DNA of 64,000 nt, taken from positions 2,637,001 through 2,701,000 of the forward strand of contig NZ_LT827010.1 of the NCBI RefSeq assembly GCF_900119315.1, given 5' to 3'. Both the position numbers and the translations under genes were made by a program. The notes under the pieces are model-generated. The model saw nothing but the letters and a program-made list of their open reading frames with translations, made no database searches and was not told the DNA's origin. This DNA is from Actinoplanes sp. SE50/110 (GTDB taxonomy: Bacteria > Actinomycetota > Actinomycetes > Mycobacteriales > Micromonosporaceae). How positions within the stretch are numbered: the stretch's first letter is position 1; each line of letters opens with the position of its first letter. Below, piece by piece: positions 34,365-43,307 of the stretch.

Positions 34365-35636
34365 TCAGTTGTCGTGGAAGGCGGTGGTCAGGATGTCGAT
34401 GCCGCGGTGCAGCGCGGCGTCCGGGATCACCAGCGGCGGCAGGAACCGCAGCACGTTGCCGTAGGTGCCGCAGGTCAGCGTGAGCAGCCCGGCCGCGTGA
34501 CAGGCCTGGGAGATGGCCGCCGTGCGGACCGGGTCGGGCTCGATGCCGCCCGGCTTGACCAGCTCGACGGCGATCATCGCGCCCCGGCCCCGGACGTCGG
34601 CGATTCCCTCGTCCTTCAGGGCGGTCAACGCGGGCAGCAGGACCGACCCGATCCGGCGGGCCGCCGCCGGGAGATCCCGATCGCGCATGGTCTCGATGGC
34701 GGCCAGGGCGGCGGCGCAGGCCACCGGATTGCCGCCGTACGTGCCGCCGAGCCCCCCGGCGTGCACCGCGTCCATCAGGTCGGCCCGGCCGACCACCCCG
34801 GCGATCGGCAGCCCGCCGCCCATCCCCTTGGCCGTGGTGATCAGGTCGGGCTGCAACCGCTCGTGCTCGGCGGCGAACCACTGCCCGGTCCGGCAGAAGC
34901 CGGTCTGGATCTCGTCGGCGATGAACACCGCCCCGGCCTCGGCCGCCCACGCCGCGAGCGCCGGCAGGAATCCGGGGGCCGGCACGATGAAGCCGCCCTC
35001 GCCCTGGATCGGCTCGATCAGCACGGCCGCCACGTTCCCGGCGCCGACCTGCTTCTCGATCACGTCGATCGCCCGGCGGGCCGCCTCGGCGCCGTCCAGG
35101 CCGCCGTCGCGCAGCGGGTACGACATCGGTGCCCGGTACACCTCCGGGGCGAACGGCCCGAACCGGTGCTTGTACGGCATGTTCTTCGCGGTCAGTGCCA
35201 TGGTCAGGTTGGTCCGGCCGTGGTAGGCGTGGTCGAACACCACGACCGCCGGGCGTCCGGTGGCGTGCCGGGCGATCTTGACGGCGTTCTCCACCGCCTC
35301 GGCACCCGAGTTGAACAGCGCGGCCCGCTTCTCGAAGGTGCCCGGGGTCGCTGCGATCAACTGCTCGCAGACCGCGACGTACGACTCGTAGGGGGCGACC
35401 ATGAAGCAGGTGTGGGTGAACCGTTCCACCTGCCGGCGGACCGCCTCGACGACCTTGGGCGCGGCGTTGCCGACGTTGGTGACCGCGATCCCGGAGGCGA
35501 AGTCGATCCACTCCCGGCCGTCGACGTCGGTCAGGGTGCCGTCGGCGGCGTGGTCCACATAGGCCGCGATGGTCGAACCGACCCCCTTGGCGACCGCGGC
35601 GAGACGACGCCGGTGCAGCTCGGCTGAGGTGGACAC
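34365..35636 (-). CDS. gabT: 4-aminobutyrate aminotransferase
   Basis: 423-residue class-III PLP enzyme transferring the amino group of GABA to 2-oxoglutarate, giving succinate semialdehyde. GabT markers are IDFASGIAVTNVGN, FNSGAEAVENAVKIAR, HAYHGRTNLTMALT, IADEIQTGFCRTG and Schiff-base Lys in TTAKGMGGGLPIAGV. The GTG start lies 1 nt after the stop of the dehydrogenase that would make GABA, so product is passed on within one operon. No dedicated succinate-semialdehyde dehydrogenase was found in the window. Confidence 0.92.
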   Translation of the reverse strand: MSTSAELHRRRLAAVAKGVGSTIAAYVDHAADGTLTDVDGREWIDFASGIAVTNVGNAAPKVVEAVRRQVERFTHTCFMVAPYESYVAVCEQLIAATPGTFEKRAALFNSGAEAVENAVKIARHATGRPAVVVFDHAYHGRTNLTMALTAKNMPYKHRFGPFAPEVYRAPMSYPLRDGGLDGAEAARRAIDVIEKQVGAGNVAAVLIEPIQGEGGFIVPAPGFLPALAAWAAEAGAVFIADEIQTGFCRTGQWFAAEHERLQPDLITTAKGMGGGLPIAGVVGRADLMDAVHAGGLGGTYGGNPVACAAALAAIETMRDRDLPAAARRIGSVLLPALTALKDEGIADVRGRGAMIAVELVKPGGIEPDPVRTAAISQACHAAGLLTLTCGTYGNVLRFLPPLVIPDAALHRGIDILTTAFHDN

Positions 35637-35637
35637 G

Positions 35638-37074
35638 TCAGGCTCCCACGTTGTGCATGACGTGCTTGAGGCGGGTGTAGTCCTCCAGCCCGTACACCGA
35701 AAGGTCCTTGCCGTGCCCGGAGTGCTTGAAACCGCCGTGCGGCATCTCGGCGACCAGCGGGATGTGGCAGTTGACCCAGACGCAGCCGAAGTCGAGCCGC
35801 TGCGTCATCCGCATCGCCCGGCCGTGGTCGCGGGTCCACACGCTGGAGGCCAGCGCATAGTCGACGCCGTTGGCGTAGCGCACCGCCTCGTCCTCGTCGG
35901 CGAACTGCTGGACGGTGATCACCGGGCCGAACACCTCGTTCTGGATGATCTCGTCGTCCTGGCGCAGGCCGGCCACCACGGTCGGGGACCAGAAGAAGCC
36001 GCGGTCGCCGACCCGGGCGCCGCCCGCCTCGACCGAGGCGTGGTCGGGCAGCCGGTCGATGAACCCGGCCACCCGGGACAGCTGGCCGGCGTTGTTGACC
36101 GGGCCGTACAGCGCGTCCTCGTCCTCGGGCGCGCCGGTCTTCAGCGCGCGGGCCTGCTCGGCGAGGGCGGCCACGAAGTCCCGGTAGATCGCCGGGGCGA
36201 CCAGCACCCGGGTGGCCGCGGTGCAGTCCTGGCCGGCGTTGAAGTAGCCGGCGACCGCGATGTCGGCGGCGGCCGCCGCGACGTCGGCGTCCTCGAAGAC
36301 CACGACCGGGGCCTTGCCGCCCAGTTCCAGGTGGGTGCGCTTGAGGTCGGCGGCGGCCGACGAGGCCACCTCCATGCCGGCCCGCACCGAGCCGGTGATC
36401 GACACCATCTGCGGGGTCCGGTGCTCGACCAGGGCGCGGCCGGTGTCCCGGTCGCCCAGCACCACGTTGAAGACGCCGGCCGGGAAGAACTCGGCGGCGA
36501 TCTCGGCCAGCATCACGGTGGAGACCGGGGTGGTGTCGGACGGCTTGAGCACCACGGTGTTGCCCGCCGCGAGAGCCGGCGCGATCTTCCAGACCGCCAT
36601 CATCAGCGGGTAGTTCCACGGGGTGACCTGGGCACAGACGCCGATCGGCTCGCGCCGGACGTAGCTTTCGAAACCGTTCATGTACTGCCCGGCGGAGCGG
36701 CCCTCCAGCAGCCGCGCGGCGCCGGCGAAGAACCGGATCTGGTCGACCGCGGGCGGCAGCTCCTCGCTGGTGGTCAGGCCCAGCGGTTTGCCGGTGTTGC
36801 GCGACTCGGCGGCGACCAGGTCGGCGGTCCGCGCCTCGACCGCGTCGGCGAACTTCAGCAGCGCCTTCTGCCGGTCGCTCGGGGTGGTGGTGCGCCAGTC
36901 CTCGAAGGCGGTGGCGGCCGCCGCCATGGCCCGGTCGACGTCCTCCCGGCCGGAGACCGGGGCGGACGCGAACACCTCGCCGGTGGACGGGTCGACGAGA
37001 TCCGCATATCGGCCCTCGGCGGGCGCGACCGCGGCGCCGCCGACGAAGTTGTGCAGAATCTGCTTGGCGGTCAT
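35638..37074 (-). CDS. Gamma-aminobutyraldehyde dehydrogenase (paralogue 2)
   Basis: 478 residues, the same length as the paralogue at 20644-22080 and very similar to it (VTPWNYPLMMAVWK, LELGGKAPVVVFED, catalytic Cys in FNAGQDCTAATR, PHGGFKHSGHGKDLSVYG). ATG 37074 has GGAGGG 3-8 nt upstream. First gene of the operon dehydrogenase-gabT-lrp-oxidase. Why the genome keeps two copies is not evident; separate induction is suggested by the different upstream elements. Confidence 0.89.
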   Translation of the reverse strand: MTAKQILHNFVGGAAVAPAEGRYADLVDPSTGEVFASAPVSGREDVDRAMAAAATAFEDWRTTTPSDRQKALLKFADAVEARTADLVAAESRNTGKPLGLTTSEELPPAVDQIRFFAGAARLLEGRSAGQYMNGFESYVRREPIGVCAQVTPWNYPLMMAVWKIAPALAAGNTVVLKPSDTTPVSTVMLAEIAAEFFPAGVFNVVLGDRDTGRALVEHRTPQMVSITGSVRAGMEVASSAAADLKRTHLELGGKAPVVVFEDADVAAAAADIAVAGYFNAGQDCTAATRVLVAPAIYRDFVAALAEQARALKTGAPEDEDALYGPVNNAGQLSRVAGFIDRLPDHASVEAGGARVGDRGFFWSPTVVAGLRQDDEIIQNEVFGPVITVQQFADEDEAVRYANGVDYALASSVWTRDHGRAMRMTQRLDFGCVWVNCHIPLVAEMPHGGFKHSGHGKDLSVYGLEDYTRLKHVMHNVGA

Positions 37075-37122
37075 TCGCCCTCCAGCTTCGGGATCAGTCC
37101 GTGCTGCCCCATCTTTTCCGCT

Positions 37123-37139
37123 GAATCCGTGGCGAACAA
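37123..37139 (-). promoter_or_regulatory. Shared 17-bp element before the second dehydrogenase operon
   Basis: Minus strand TTGTTCGCCACGGATTC, matching 27754-27770 at 15 of 17 positions. It lies 48 bp upstream of the ATG at 37074; AAAGAT lies 17 nt beyond the TTGTTC as a possible -10 box. Confidence 0.45.
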
Positions 37140-37164
37140 GGGGGTCAAGACATTTTTCCGCGCC

Positions 37165-38367
37165 TCATGTCGACCGGCGCACGGCCAGCACGGCCACGTC
37201 GTCGCCCGGTTGCTCGGTGTCCACCGCGCTCATCGCCGTGGCGCACACCGCCTCCGCATTCTCCGCCCGGATCAGGCCGGTCAGGTGCGCCAATCCGGTA
37301 TCGATCACCTGATCCCGCCGTTCGACGAGACCATCGGTGTAGCAGAGCAGCACCGCGCCGGGTGGGAACGCCACGATGCCGTTGCGCCGCGGCCGGGTCC
37401 GGCCCAGGCCCAGCGGCGGATCGACCGGCACCTCGGCCAGCCCGCCCGGGTGGCCCGGGCGGGCCAGGACCGGGCGCAGATGCCCGGCCGAGGAGAGCAC
37501 GATCCGGTCCCGCTCCGGGCTGACCATCCCGTACAGCGCGGTGGTCAGGCTGCCCGCCTCGAAGTGGTGCACCTTGCGGTTGAGCAGGGTGAGCGCCTCG
37601 GCCGGGGTGTCGCAGATCAACGCGTAAGACCGCAGGGCGCTGCGGATCCGGCCCATCACCACGGCGGAGGAGAGGCCGTGGCCGGAGACGTCGCCGATCA
37701 CCACGCCCAGCCAGCCGGTGGGCAGCGGGAAGACGTCGTACCAGTCGCCGCCGATGCCGACCGCGTGGCCCGGCACATACCGCGCGGCCAGCTCGACGCC
37801 GGGCACCTCCGGCAGCCGGGTGGGCAGCAGGCTGCGTTGCAGCGCCAGGGCCGCGGCCTGCTCCATCTTGTCGCTCCGGATCCGGCCGGCCACGCCGGCG
37901 CGGTCCGCCACGAGCTCCATCAGCCGTACGTCGTCAGCACCGAACCGCCGCGGCGTGAGGGAACCGACGTGCAGCACCCCGATCAGCTCGGTGCCCGCCA
38001 GGATCGGCACGCCCAGCAGCGACCGGATGCCCTTGGCCAGCAGGATCGGGTTGACCACGTCGTCCGCGGTGACCTCGGCCAGCCGCAGCGGCCGCCGGGT
38101 GGCCGCCACCCGGCCGGCGAACCCGCGCCCGACGGCCACCCGGAACCCGGCCCGGACCTCCTCCTCCAGTCCCTTGGCCGCGGTGGCCACCAGCTGCTGG
38201 GCGTGCTCGTCGAGCAGCAGCACCGCCGCGGTGTCCACGTCGAGCAGGTCCCGGACCCGGTCGAGCAACTCGTCGAGCAGGTCCGAGACGTCCAGCCGGG
38301 ACAACGCCGCGTCGGTGACCGCCTCGAACCGGCGGATCCGCTCGTCGTCGTTGATGCGGGGAGGCAC
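37165..38367 (-). CDS. GAF-SpoIIE (PP2C-type) protein phosphatase
   Basis: 400-residue soluble regulator. A GAF domain (about 30-170) precedes a SpoIIE/RsbU-type PP2C domain with metal-binding motifs GGDWYDVFPLP, VIGDVSGHGLSSAVVMG, CYTDGLVERRD and PGDDVAVLAVR. Such proteins dephosphorylate anti-anti-sigma factors in partner-switching pathways; no anti-sigma or STAS gene is nearby. Start GTG 38367. It stands as a single gene between two operons on the same strand. Confidence 0.88.
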   Translation of the reverse strand: MPPRINDDERIRRFEAVTDAALSRLDVSDLLDELLDRVRDLLDVDTAAVLLLDEHAQQLVATAAKGLEEEVRAGFRVAVGRGFAGRVAATRRPLRLAEVTADDVVNPILLAKGIRSLLGVPILAGTELIGVLHVGSLTPRRFGADDVRLMELVADRAGVAGRIRSDKMEQAAALALQRSLLPTRLPEVPGVELAARYVPGHAVGIGGDWYDVFPLPTGWLGVVIGDVSGHGLSSAVVMGRIRSALRSYALICDTPAEALTLLNRKVHHFEAGSLTTALYGMVSPERDRIVLSSAGHLRPVLARPGHPGGLAEVPVDPPLGLGRTRPRRNGIVAFPPGAVLLCYTDGLVERRDQVIDTGLAHLTGLIRAENAEAVCATAMSAVDTEQPGDDVAVLAVRRST

Positions 38368-38413
38368 GGTTTCAGCCTAATCTCCGCACCCCGTCGCGGT
38401 CGGCGACCAGCCG

Positions 38414-40786
38414 TCAGGACGCGATCGGCCGCACCTGGACTCCGGTGGTCAACCGGCGGTCGGCGCCGGCCGCACGGGTCGGCCCGGTCAGCCGGACGGT
38501 GGCCGAGCAGGGCAGGTCCCCGGCCGAGGTGCCGACGAGAATCCGCAGCTCACCGGGCTCGACGATGCGCCGCAGGTCACGACCGGTGAACGCGGTCCGA
38601 TCGGTGTGCACGGTGAAGGTCACGTCCGCGGCGGCGCCGGCGGCCAGCTCGACGCGCCGGAAACCGGACAGCTGCCGCACCGGACGGGTGACCTGGGCGA
38701 CCGGGTCGGCCAGATAGAGCTGGACCACCTCGGCACCGTCCCGCTCGCCGGTGTTGCGGACCCGCACGGTCACCGTGAACTCGCCGTCTGTCGGCACCGT
38801 GTCCGCGCTGACCCGCAGATCGCCGACCGCGAATGCGGTGTACGACCGGCCGTACCCGAAGTCGTAGAGCGGCCGCGGGTCGAGGTTGCTCACCTCGGCG
38901 TGCGTGGCCCCGAGGATCGGCTGCAGGTAGGTGCCCGGCTGGCCGCCCGGGTGCCGCGGGATCTGCACCGGCAGCCGGCCGGCGGGCTGCACCCGGCCGC
39001 TGAGCACGCCGGCGATCGCGGCGCCGCCGGCCTGGCCCGGCATGAACGCCTGGACCAGTCCGGCCACCCGGCCGTCCAGGTCGCCCAGCGCGTACGGCCG
39101 GCCGGAGACCACCACCACGACCAGTGGGGTGCCGGTGGCCAGCAGCTCCTCCAGCAGCTCCGGCTGAACACCGGGCAGCCGCAGATCCGCGGCGTCACAG
39201 CCCTCCCCGGAGGTGCCCTTGCCGAACAGCCCGGCCAGGTCGCCGACGAAGGCCACCGCCAGATCGGCGTCCCGGGCCGTCTCGACCGCCGCCGCGAAAC
39301 CACCGCGGTCGTCCCCGGTCACCTCGCACCCCCGGGCGTAGGTGATCTCACCGGCCGGGAACTCCGCGCGCAGCCCGTCCAGCGCGGTCGGGATCTCCAG
39401 GCCGAGGCCGAGCTGCGGATAGCGGGGGAGCACGTGGTTGGGGAAGGCGTAACAGCCGAGGAAGGTGCGGGCGTCGTCGGCGCACGGGCCGAGCACGGCG
39501 ATCCGGCCCGCGGCGGTGACCGGCAGCGCGGTGCCCGGCTCCAGCAGCACGATCGAGCGCTCGGCGAGCTCGGCGGCCAGCGCCTGGTTGCCGGCCGCGT
39601 TCAGGTCGGTGAGCGGGGCCGCGGCCACCGACTTCTCCGGCGACCAGTCCGGGTCGAGCAGGCCCAGCTCGGCCTTCTGGGTGAGCAGGCGGCGGGCGGC
39701 CCGGTCGACGTACCGCTCGCTCAGCTCGCCGCGCCGGACCCGCTCGATCAGGCCGGCACCGAAACCGATGGTGTCCGGCAGCTCGACGTCGATGCCCGCG
39801 ATCAGCGCCTGCGCGCCGGCGTCGACGTCGTCCTCGGCGACCCCGTGCATGGTGGCCAGGAACGGGACCGCCCAGTAGTCGGAGACGACCGTGCCGGTGA
39901 AGCCCCACTCATCCCGCAGCAGCTCGGTGAGCAGCCACGGGTCGGCGCCGGCCGGCACCCCGTCGACGTCGGAGTAGGAGTTCATCACCGAGCGGGCGCC
40001 GCCGGCCCGGATCGCGGTCTCGAACGGCGGCAGCACCACGTCGGTCAGCTCCCGGCGGCCCATCGGCACCGGGCCGTGGTTGCGGGCGCCGCGCGAGGCG
40101 GAATAGCCGGCGAAGTGCTTGAGGGTGGCGATCACGCCGCCGCTCTGCAGCCCCCGCACGTAGGCCGCGCCGATCAGGGAGACCAGGTACGGATCCTCGC
40201 CGATGGTCTCCTCGACCCGGCCCCAGCGGTAGTCGCGGATCACGTCGAGCACCGGGGACAGTCCCTGGTGCACACCGAGCGCGGCCATGTCCCGCCCGAT
40301 CGCGGCGGCCATCCGCTCGATCAGTTCCGGGTCGAAGGTGGCGCCCCAGGCGATCGCGGCCGGATAGACGGTGGCGCCGAACGCGGTGAACCCGGTCAGG
40401 CACTCCTCGTGGACGATGGCCGGGATGCCCAGCCGGCTCGCCATCACCACGCGCTGCTGCTCGACGAGCTCGGCGGCGCCCTCGGCCGGGGTGCGCGGGA
40501 CGCTGCCGTAGACCCGGGTCAGGTGGCCGAGCCCGTGCCGGGCCGCGTCGGCCAGCGCGATCGAGCCGCCGGCCGCGAAGACGTCCTGCATCGGGGCGAC
40601 GTTGTGCTGCTCCTCCGGGTCGTATCCCTGGTCCTCGCCGGTGTCACCCATGTCGTTGCCGACCCAGCGACTGCCCAGCTGCGCGACCTTCTCCTCGAGG
40701 GTCATCGCGGCGAGCAGTGCCTCGACGCGGTCGGCGACGGGCAGCGACGGGTCGCGCCACGGCGGGGTCACCTGTTCTGTGGTCAA
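38414..40786 (-). CDS. Glycoside hydrolase family 3 (beta-glucosidase or beta-xylosidase)
   Basis: 790-residue exo-glycosidase. The N-terminal barrel contains GVHQGLSPVLDVIRDYRWGR, the KHF motif in ATLKHFAGYSASRG and the nucleophile Asp303 in VVSDYWAV. The GH3 C-terminal sandwich and a fibronectin-III-like domain (EVVQLYLADPVAQVTRPVRQ) follow. No signal peptide, so it acts in the cytoplasm on imported oligosaccharide. The start is TTG 40786, with GGAGG 5 nt upstream. It is divergent from a sugar ABC importer and has a CCCGAAACTTTCGGG palindrome just upstream. Xylobiose or cellobiose are the likely substrates; sequence alone does not choose. Confidence 0.9.
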   Translation of the reverse strand: MTTEQVTPPWRDPSLPVADRVEALLAAMTLEEKVAQLGSRWVGNDMGDTGEDQGYDPEEQHNVAPMQDVFAAGGSIALADAARHGLGHLTRVYGSVPRTPAEGAAELVEQQRVVMASRLGIPAIVHEECLTGFTAFGATVYPAAIAWGATFDPELIERMAAAIGRDMAALGVHQGLSPVLDVIRDYRWGRVEETIGEDPYLVSLIGAAYVRGLQSGGVIATLKHFAGYSASRGARNHGPVPMGRRELTDVVLPPFETAIRAGGARSVMNSYSDVDGVPAGADPWLLTELLRDEWGFTGTVVSDYWAVPFLATMHGVAEDDVDAGAQALIAGIDVELPDTIGFGAGLIERVRRGELSERYVDRAARRLLTQKAELGLLDPDWSPEKSVAAAPLTDLNAAGNQALAAELAERSIVLLEPGTALPVTAAGRIAVLGPCADDARTFLGCYAFPNHVLPRYPQLGLGLEIPTALDGLRAEFPAGEITYARGCEVTGDDRGGFAAAVETARDADLAVAFVGDLAGLFGKGTSGEGCDAADLRLPGVQPELLEELLATGTPLVVVVVSGRPYALGDLDGRVAGLVQAFMPGQAGGAAIAGVLSGRVQPAGRLPVQIPRHPGGQPGTYLQPILGATHAEVSNLDPRPLYDFGYGRSYTAFAVGDLRVSADTVPTDGEFTVTVRVRNTGERDGAEVVQLYLADPVAQVTRPVRQLSGFRRVELAAGAAADVTFTVHTDRTAFTGRDLRRIVEPGELRILVGTSAGDLPCSATVRLTGPTRAAGADRRLTTGVQVRPIAS

Positions 40787-40804
40787 CGTTTCCTCCGGAG
40801 GGTT

Positions 40805-40819
40805 CCCGAAACTTTCGGG
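40805..40819. promoter_or_regulatory. LacI-family operator at the GH3 promoter
   Basis: Perfect 15-bp palindrome CCCGAAA-C-TTTCGGG, 18 bp upstream of the TTG start and next to its ribosome site. It matches the 13-bp pattern YCGAAASTTNCGG also found at 40966-40978 and 45649-45661. Confidence 0.7.
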
Positions 40820-40965
40820 GGCCTTCTGATCTGCGCCGGCCTGCCGAAAAGGCCTGCCGACGTCGCCTACTCTCGCGCTCCGGGCACGGTTACGGCAAGG
40901 GCCTTGACACCCGTCGCAGCGAAACCCTACGTTAACGAAACCTCGCGTTAATTTGCGGCTGTCAC

Positions 40966-40982
40966 TCGAAAGTTCCGGAACT
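40966..40982. promoter_or_regulatory. LacI-family operator at the sugar importer promoter
   Basis: TCGAAAGTTCCGG (40966-40978) fits the shared 13-bp pattern; the overlapping AGTTCCGGAACT (40971-40982) is a perfect palindrome. About 75 bp upstream of the binding-protein start, on the side facing the importer. Confidence 0.62.
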
Positions 40983-41057
40983 CGGTGACCGCCGTCGCCA
41001 TCGCTATATCACCCCCGCCGCGGTGCCCCGCGGCATGCTTCGAGTACGGAGAACAGC

Positions 41058-42383
41058 GTGAAACGCAGGAGTTTCTTGAGTCTCTCCGCGGGCGCCGCCG
41101 CGGCCACCGGACTTGCCGCGTGTGGCAACTCGGGTCCCGCCGACTCGTCGAAGGGCGGTTCCGGCAGCGGCGACGCCGCCAGTTACTGGTTCCTCAGCGG
41201 CCCGCCCGGACAGCCGATCCGCCAGGGCGCGGTCGACCGGTTCAACAAGGCGAACCCGGACAACCAGGTCAAGGTCACCACGTTCCAGAACGACACGTAC
41301 AAGGACAAGCTGAAGACGGCGCTCGGCGCGGGCCAGGCCCCCAGCATCATCTGGGGCTGGGGCGGCGGCGGCCTCAAGAGCTACGTCGACGCCGGCCAGG
41401 TCGACGACCTGACCGACTGGTTCAGCCAGAACGCCGCGGTCAAGAACAAGCTGTTCCCGGCCTCGTTCGGCCCGGCCACGGTGAACGGCAAGATCTACGC
41501 GATGCCGGCGGAGACCGTGCAGCCGATCATCTTCCTCTACAACAAGGAGGTGTTCGAGAAGTGCGGCGTGGCCAACCCGCCGCAGACCTGGGGTGAGCTG
41601 CTCAGCATCCTGCCCAAGTTCAACGACAAGGGCATCGCGCCGATCTCGCTGGCCGGCCAGTCGCGCTGGACCAACATGATGTGGCTCGAGCTGCTCTTCG
41701 ACCGGATCGGCGGCCCCGAGGTCTTCGGCAACGCCTACGACGGGCAGAAGGACGCCTGGAGCAACCCGGCCGCGATCGACGCGCTCACCAAGGTCCAGCA
41801 GCTGGTCGACGCCAAGGGCTTCGTCAAGGGCTTCTCGTCGATCACCGCGGACTCCAACGCCGACCAGGCGCTGCTGTACCGCGGCAAGGCCGCCATGGAG
41901 CTGCACGGCTCCTGGTCCTACGGCATCATCAAGTCCGACGGTGGCAGCTTCATCAAGGACGGCAAGCTCGGCTACTTCAACTTCCCGGCGGTCGAGGGCG
42001 GCAAGGGCGACCCGAGCAACGTCTACGGCAACGCCGGGCAGTTCCTGTCGATCTACTCCAAGGCCTCCGACAAGCAGAAGGAGACCGCGAAGAAGTTCTT
42101 CGCCAGCATGCTCGACGACCAGGAGCAGCAGGGCTGGATCGACTCGGGCGGCGTCCCGATCGTCCAGGGCTCGAACGCCAAGCTGGCGTCCTCTCCGGAC
42201 AAGGACTTCCTCACCTTCATCTACGACGTCTCCAGCAAGGCCAAGAACTTCGGCCAGTCCTGGGACCAGGCGCTGAGCCCGTCGGCGGCCGAGACGCTGC
42301 TGGACAACATCGCCAAGCTCTTCCAGAAGCAGGTCACCCCGCAGCAGTTCGCCACCAACATGAACGCGGTCATCGGCAAATGA
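41058..42383 (+). CDS. Oligosaccharide-binding lipoprotein of an ABC importer
   Basis: 441-residue extracellular solute-binding protein (family 1, CUT1 class). The signal has KRRSFLSLSAG (Tat-like) and a lipobox ending LAAC, followed by a Gly/Ser/Lys linker. The mature part has the typical DRFNKANPDNQVKVTTFQND and a ligand cleft containing WGWGGGGL and WSYG. GTG 41058 has GGAGAA upstream. It heads an operon with two permeases. No ATPase is encoded here, as usual for such importers that share an MsiK-type ATPase encoded elsewhere. Confidence 0.9.
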   Translation: MKRRSFLSLSAGAAAATGLAACGNSGPADSSKGGSGSGDAASYWFLSGPPGQPIRQGAVDRFNKANPDNQVKVTTFQNDTYKDKLKTALGAGQAPSIIWGWGGGGLKSYVDAGQVDDLTDWFSQNAAVKNKLFPASFGPATVNGKIYAMPAETVQPIIFLYNKEVFEKCGVANPPQTWGELLSILPKFNDKGIAPISLAGQSRWTNMMWLELLFDRIGGPEVFGNAYDGQKDAWSNPAAIDALTKVQQLVDAKGFVKGFSSITADSNADQALLYRGKAAMELHGSWSYGIIKSDGGSFIKDGKLGYFNFPAVEGGKGDPSNVYGNAGQFLSIYSKASDKQKETAKKFFASMLDDQEQQGWIDSGGVPIVQGSNAKLASSPDKDFLTFIYDVSSKAKNFGQSWDQALSPSAAETLLDNIAKLFQKQVTPQQFATNMNAVIGK

Positions 42384-43306
42384 CCATCGCACCGCCCGTC
42401 GTGCGGTCCGCTCCGCCCGCCGCTTCCCGCGGCGCGCGGAGCGTCTCCGTCTCCTGGATGGCCTGGCCCGCGCTGATCGCCTTCACCATCTTCGGCGTCA
42501 TCCCGCTGCTCGGTGTGCTGGTGCTCAGCTTCTCGTCGTGGAGCGGCCTCTCCCAGAACATCCCGTTCACCGGTCTGGACAGCTGGAAGTCCGTGCTGAC
42601 CGACCCGGATCTGCCGCACGCGCTCGGGGTCACCTTCCTCATCATGGCGCTCTCCTGGCTGGCGCAGACGCCGCTGTCGATCCTGCTCGGGGTTTTCATC
42701 GCGGCCCACAAGCGGTACCGCAGCGTGCTCGCGGTGCTGTTCTTCGTCCCGCTGCTGCTCAGCCAGGCGGCCATCGCGATCACCTTCAAGATGCTGCTCG
42801 ACCCGAACTTCGGGCTCGGCGCCAGCCTGGGCTGGGGCTTCCTGCAGCAGGACTGGCTGGGCGAGAGCAAGCTGGCGATCGGCGTGGTCATCTTCGTGGT
42901 GTCCTGGCAGTGGATCCCGTTCCACTCACTGATCTACCAGGGTGGCGTCCGGCAGATCCCGGCCGCGATGTACGAGGCCGCCGAGATCGACGGCGCGGGC
43001 CGGATCCGGCAGTTCTTCAGCATCACCCTGCCCCAGCTCAAATACACGATCATCACATCGTCGACGCTGATGGTGGTCGGCTCGCTGACCTTCTTCGACC
43101 TGATCTGGGTGCTCACCGCCGGCGGTCCCGGCGACTCCACCCGAGCCCTCGCGGTCGACATGTACCAGCGCGGCTTCCGGACCGCGATGATGGGTCCGGC
43201 CAGCGCCATCGCGGTCGTCCTGGTGCTGCTCGGCCTGGGCCTGGCCCTGCTGGTGCGCCGGATCGGTGGCCGGGACGCGACCGAAAGCCAGCTGGAAGGG
43301 ATCTGA
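42380..43306 (+). CDS. Sugar ABC transporter permease (first)
   Basis: 308-residue MalF-like permease with six membrane segments and the EAA loop MYEAAEIDGAGRIRQFFSI. The ATG overlaps the stop of the binding-protein gene (ATGA). LTAGGPGDSTRALAVDMYQ is typical of CUT1 permeases. It pairs with the permease at 43308-44207. Confidence 0.9.
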   Translation: MTIAPPVVRSAPPAASRGARSVSVSWMAWPALIAFTIFGVIPLLGVLVLSFSSWSGLSQNIPFTGLDSWKSVLTDPDLPHALGVTFLIMALSWLAQTPLSILLGVFIAAHKRYRSVLAVLFFVPLLLSQAAIAITFKMLLDPNFGLGASLGWGFLQQDWLGESKLAIGVVIFVVSWQWIPFHSLIYQGGVRQIPAAMYEAAEIDGAGRIRQFFSITLPQLKYTIITSSTLMVVGSLTFFDLIWVLTAGGPGDSTRALAVDMYQRGFRTAMMGPASAIAVVLVLLGLGLALLVRRIGGRDATESQLEGI

Positions 43307-43307
43307 G

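Noticed and set aside
35569..38589. A 1006-codon plus-strand frame across the dehydrogenase and phosphatase genes
   Set aside because: It is antisense to well-supported minus-strand genes and spans two of them plus an intergenic gap, with low-complexity translation.
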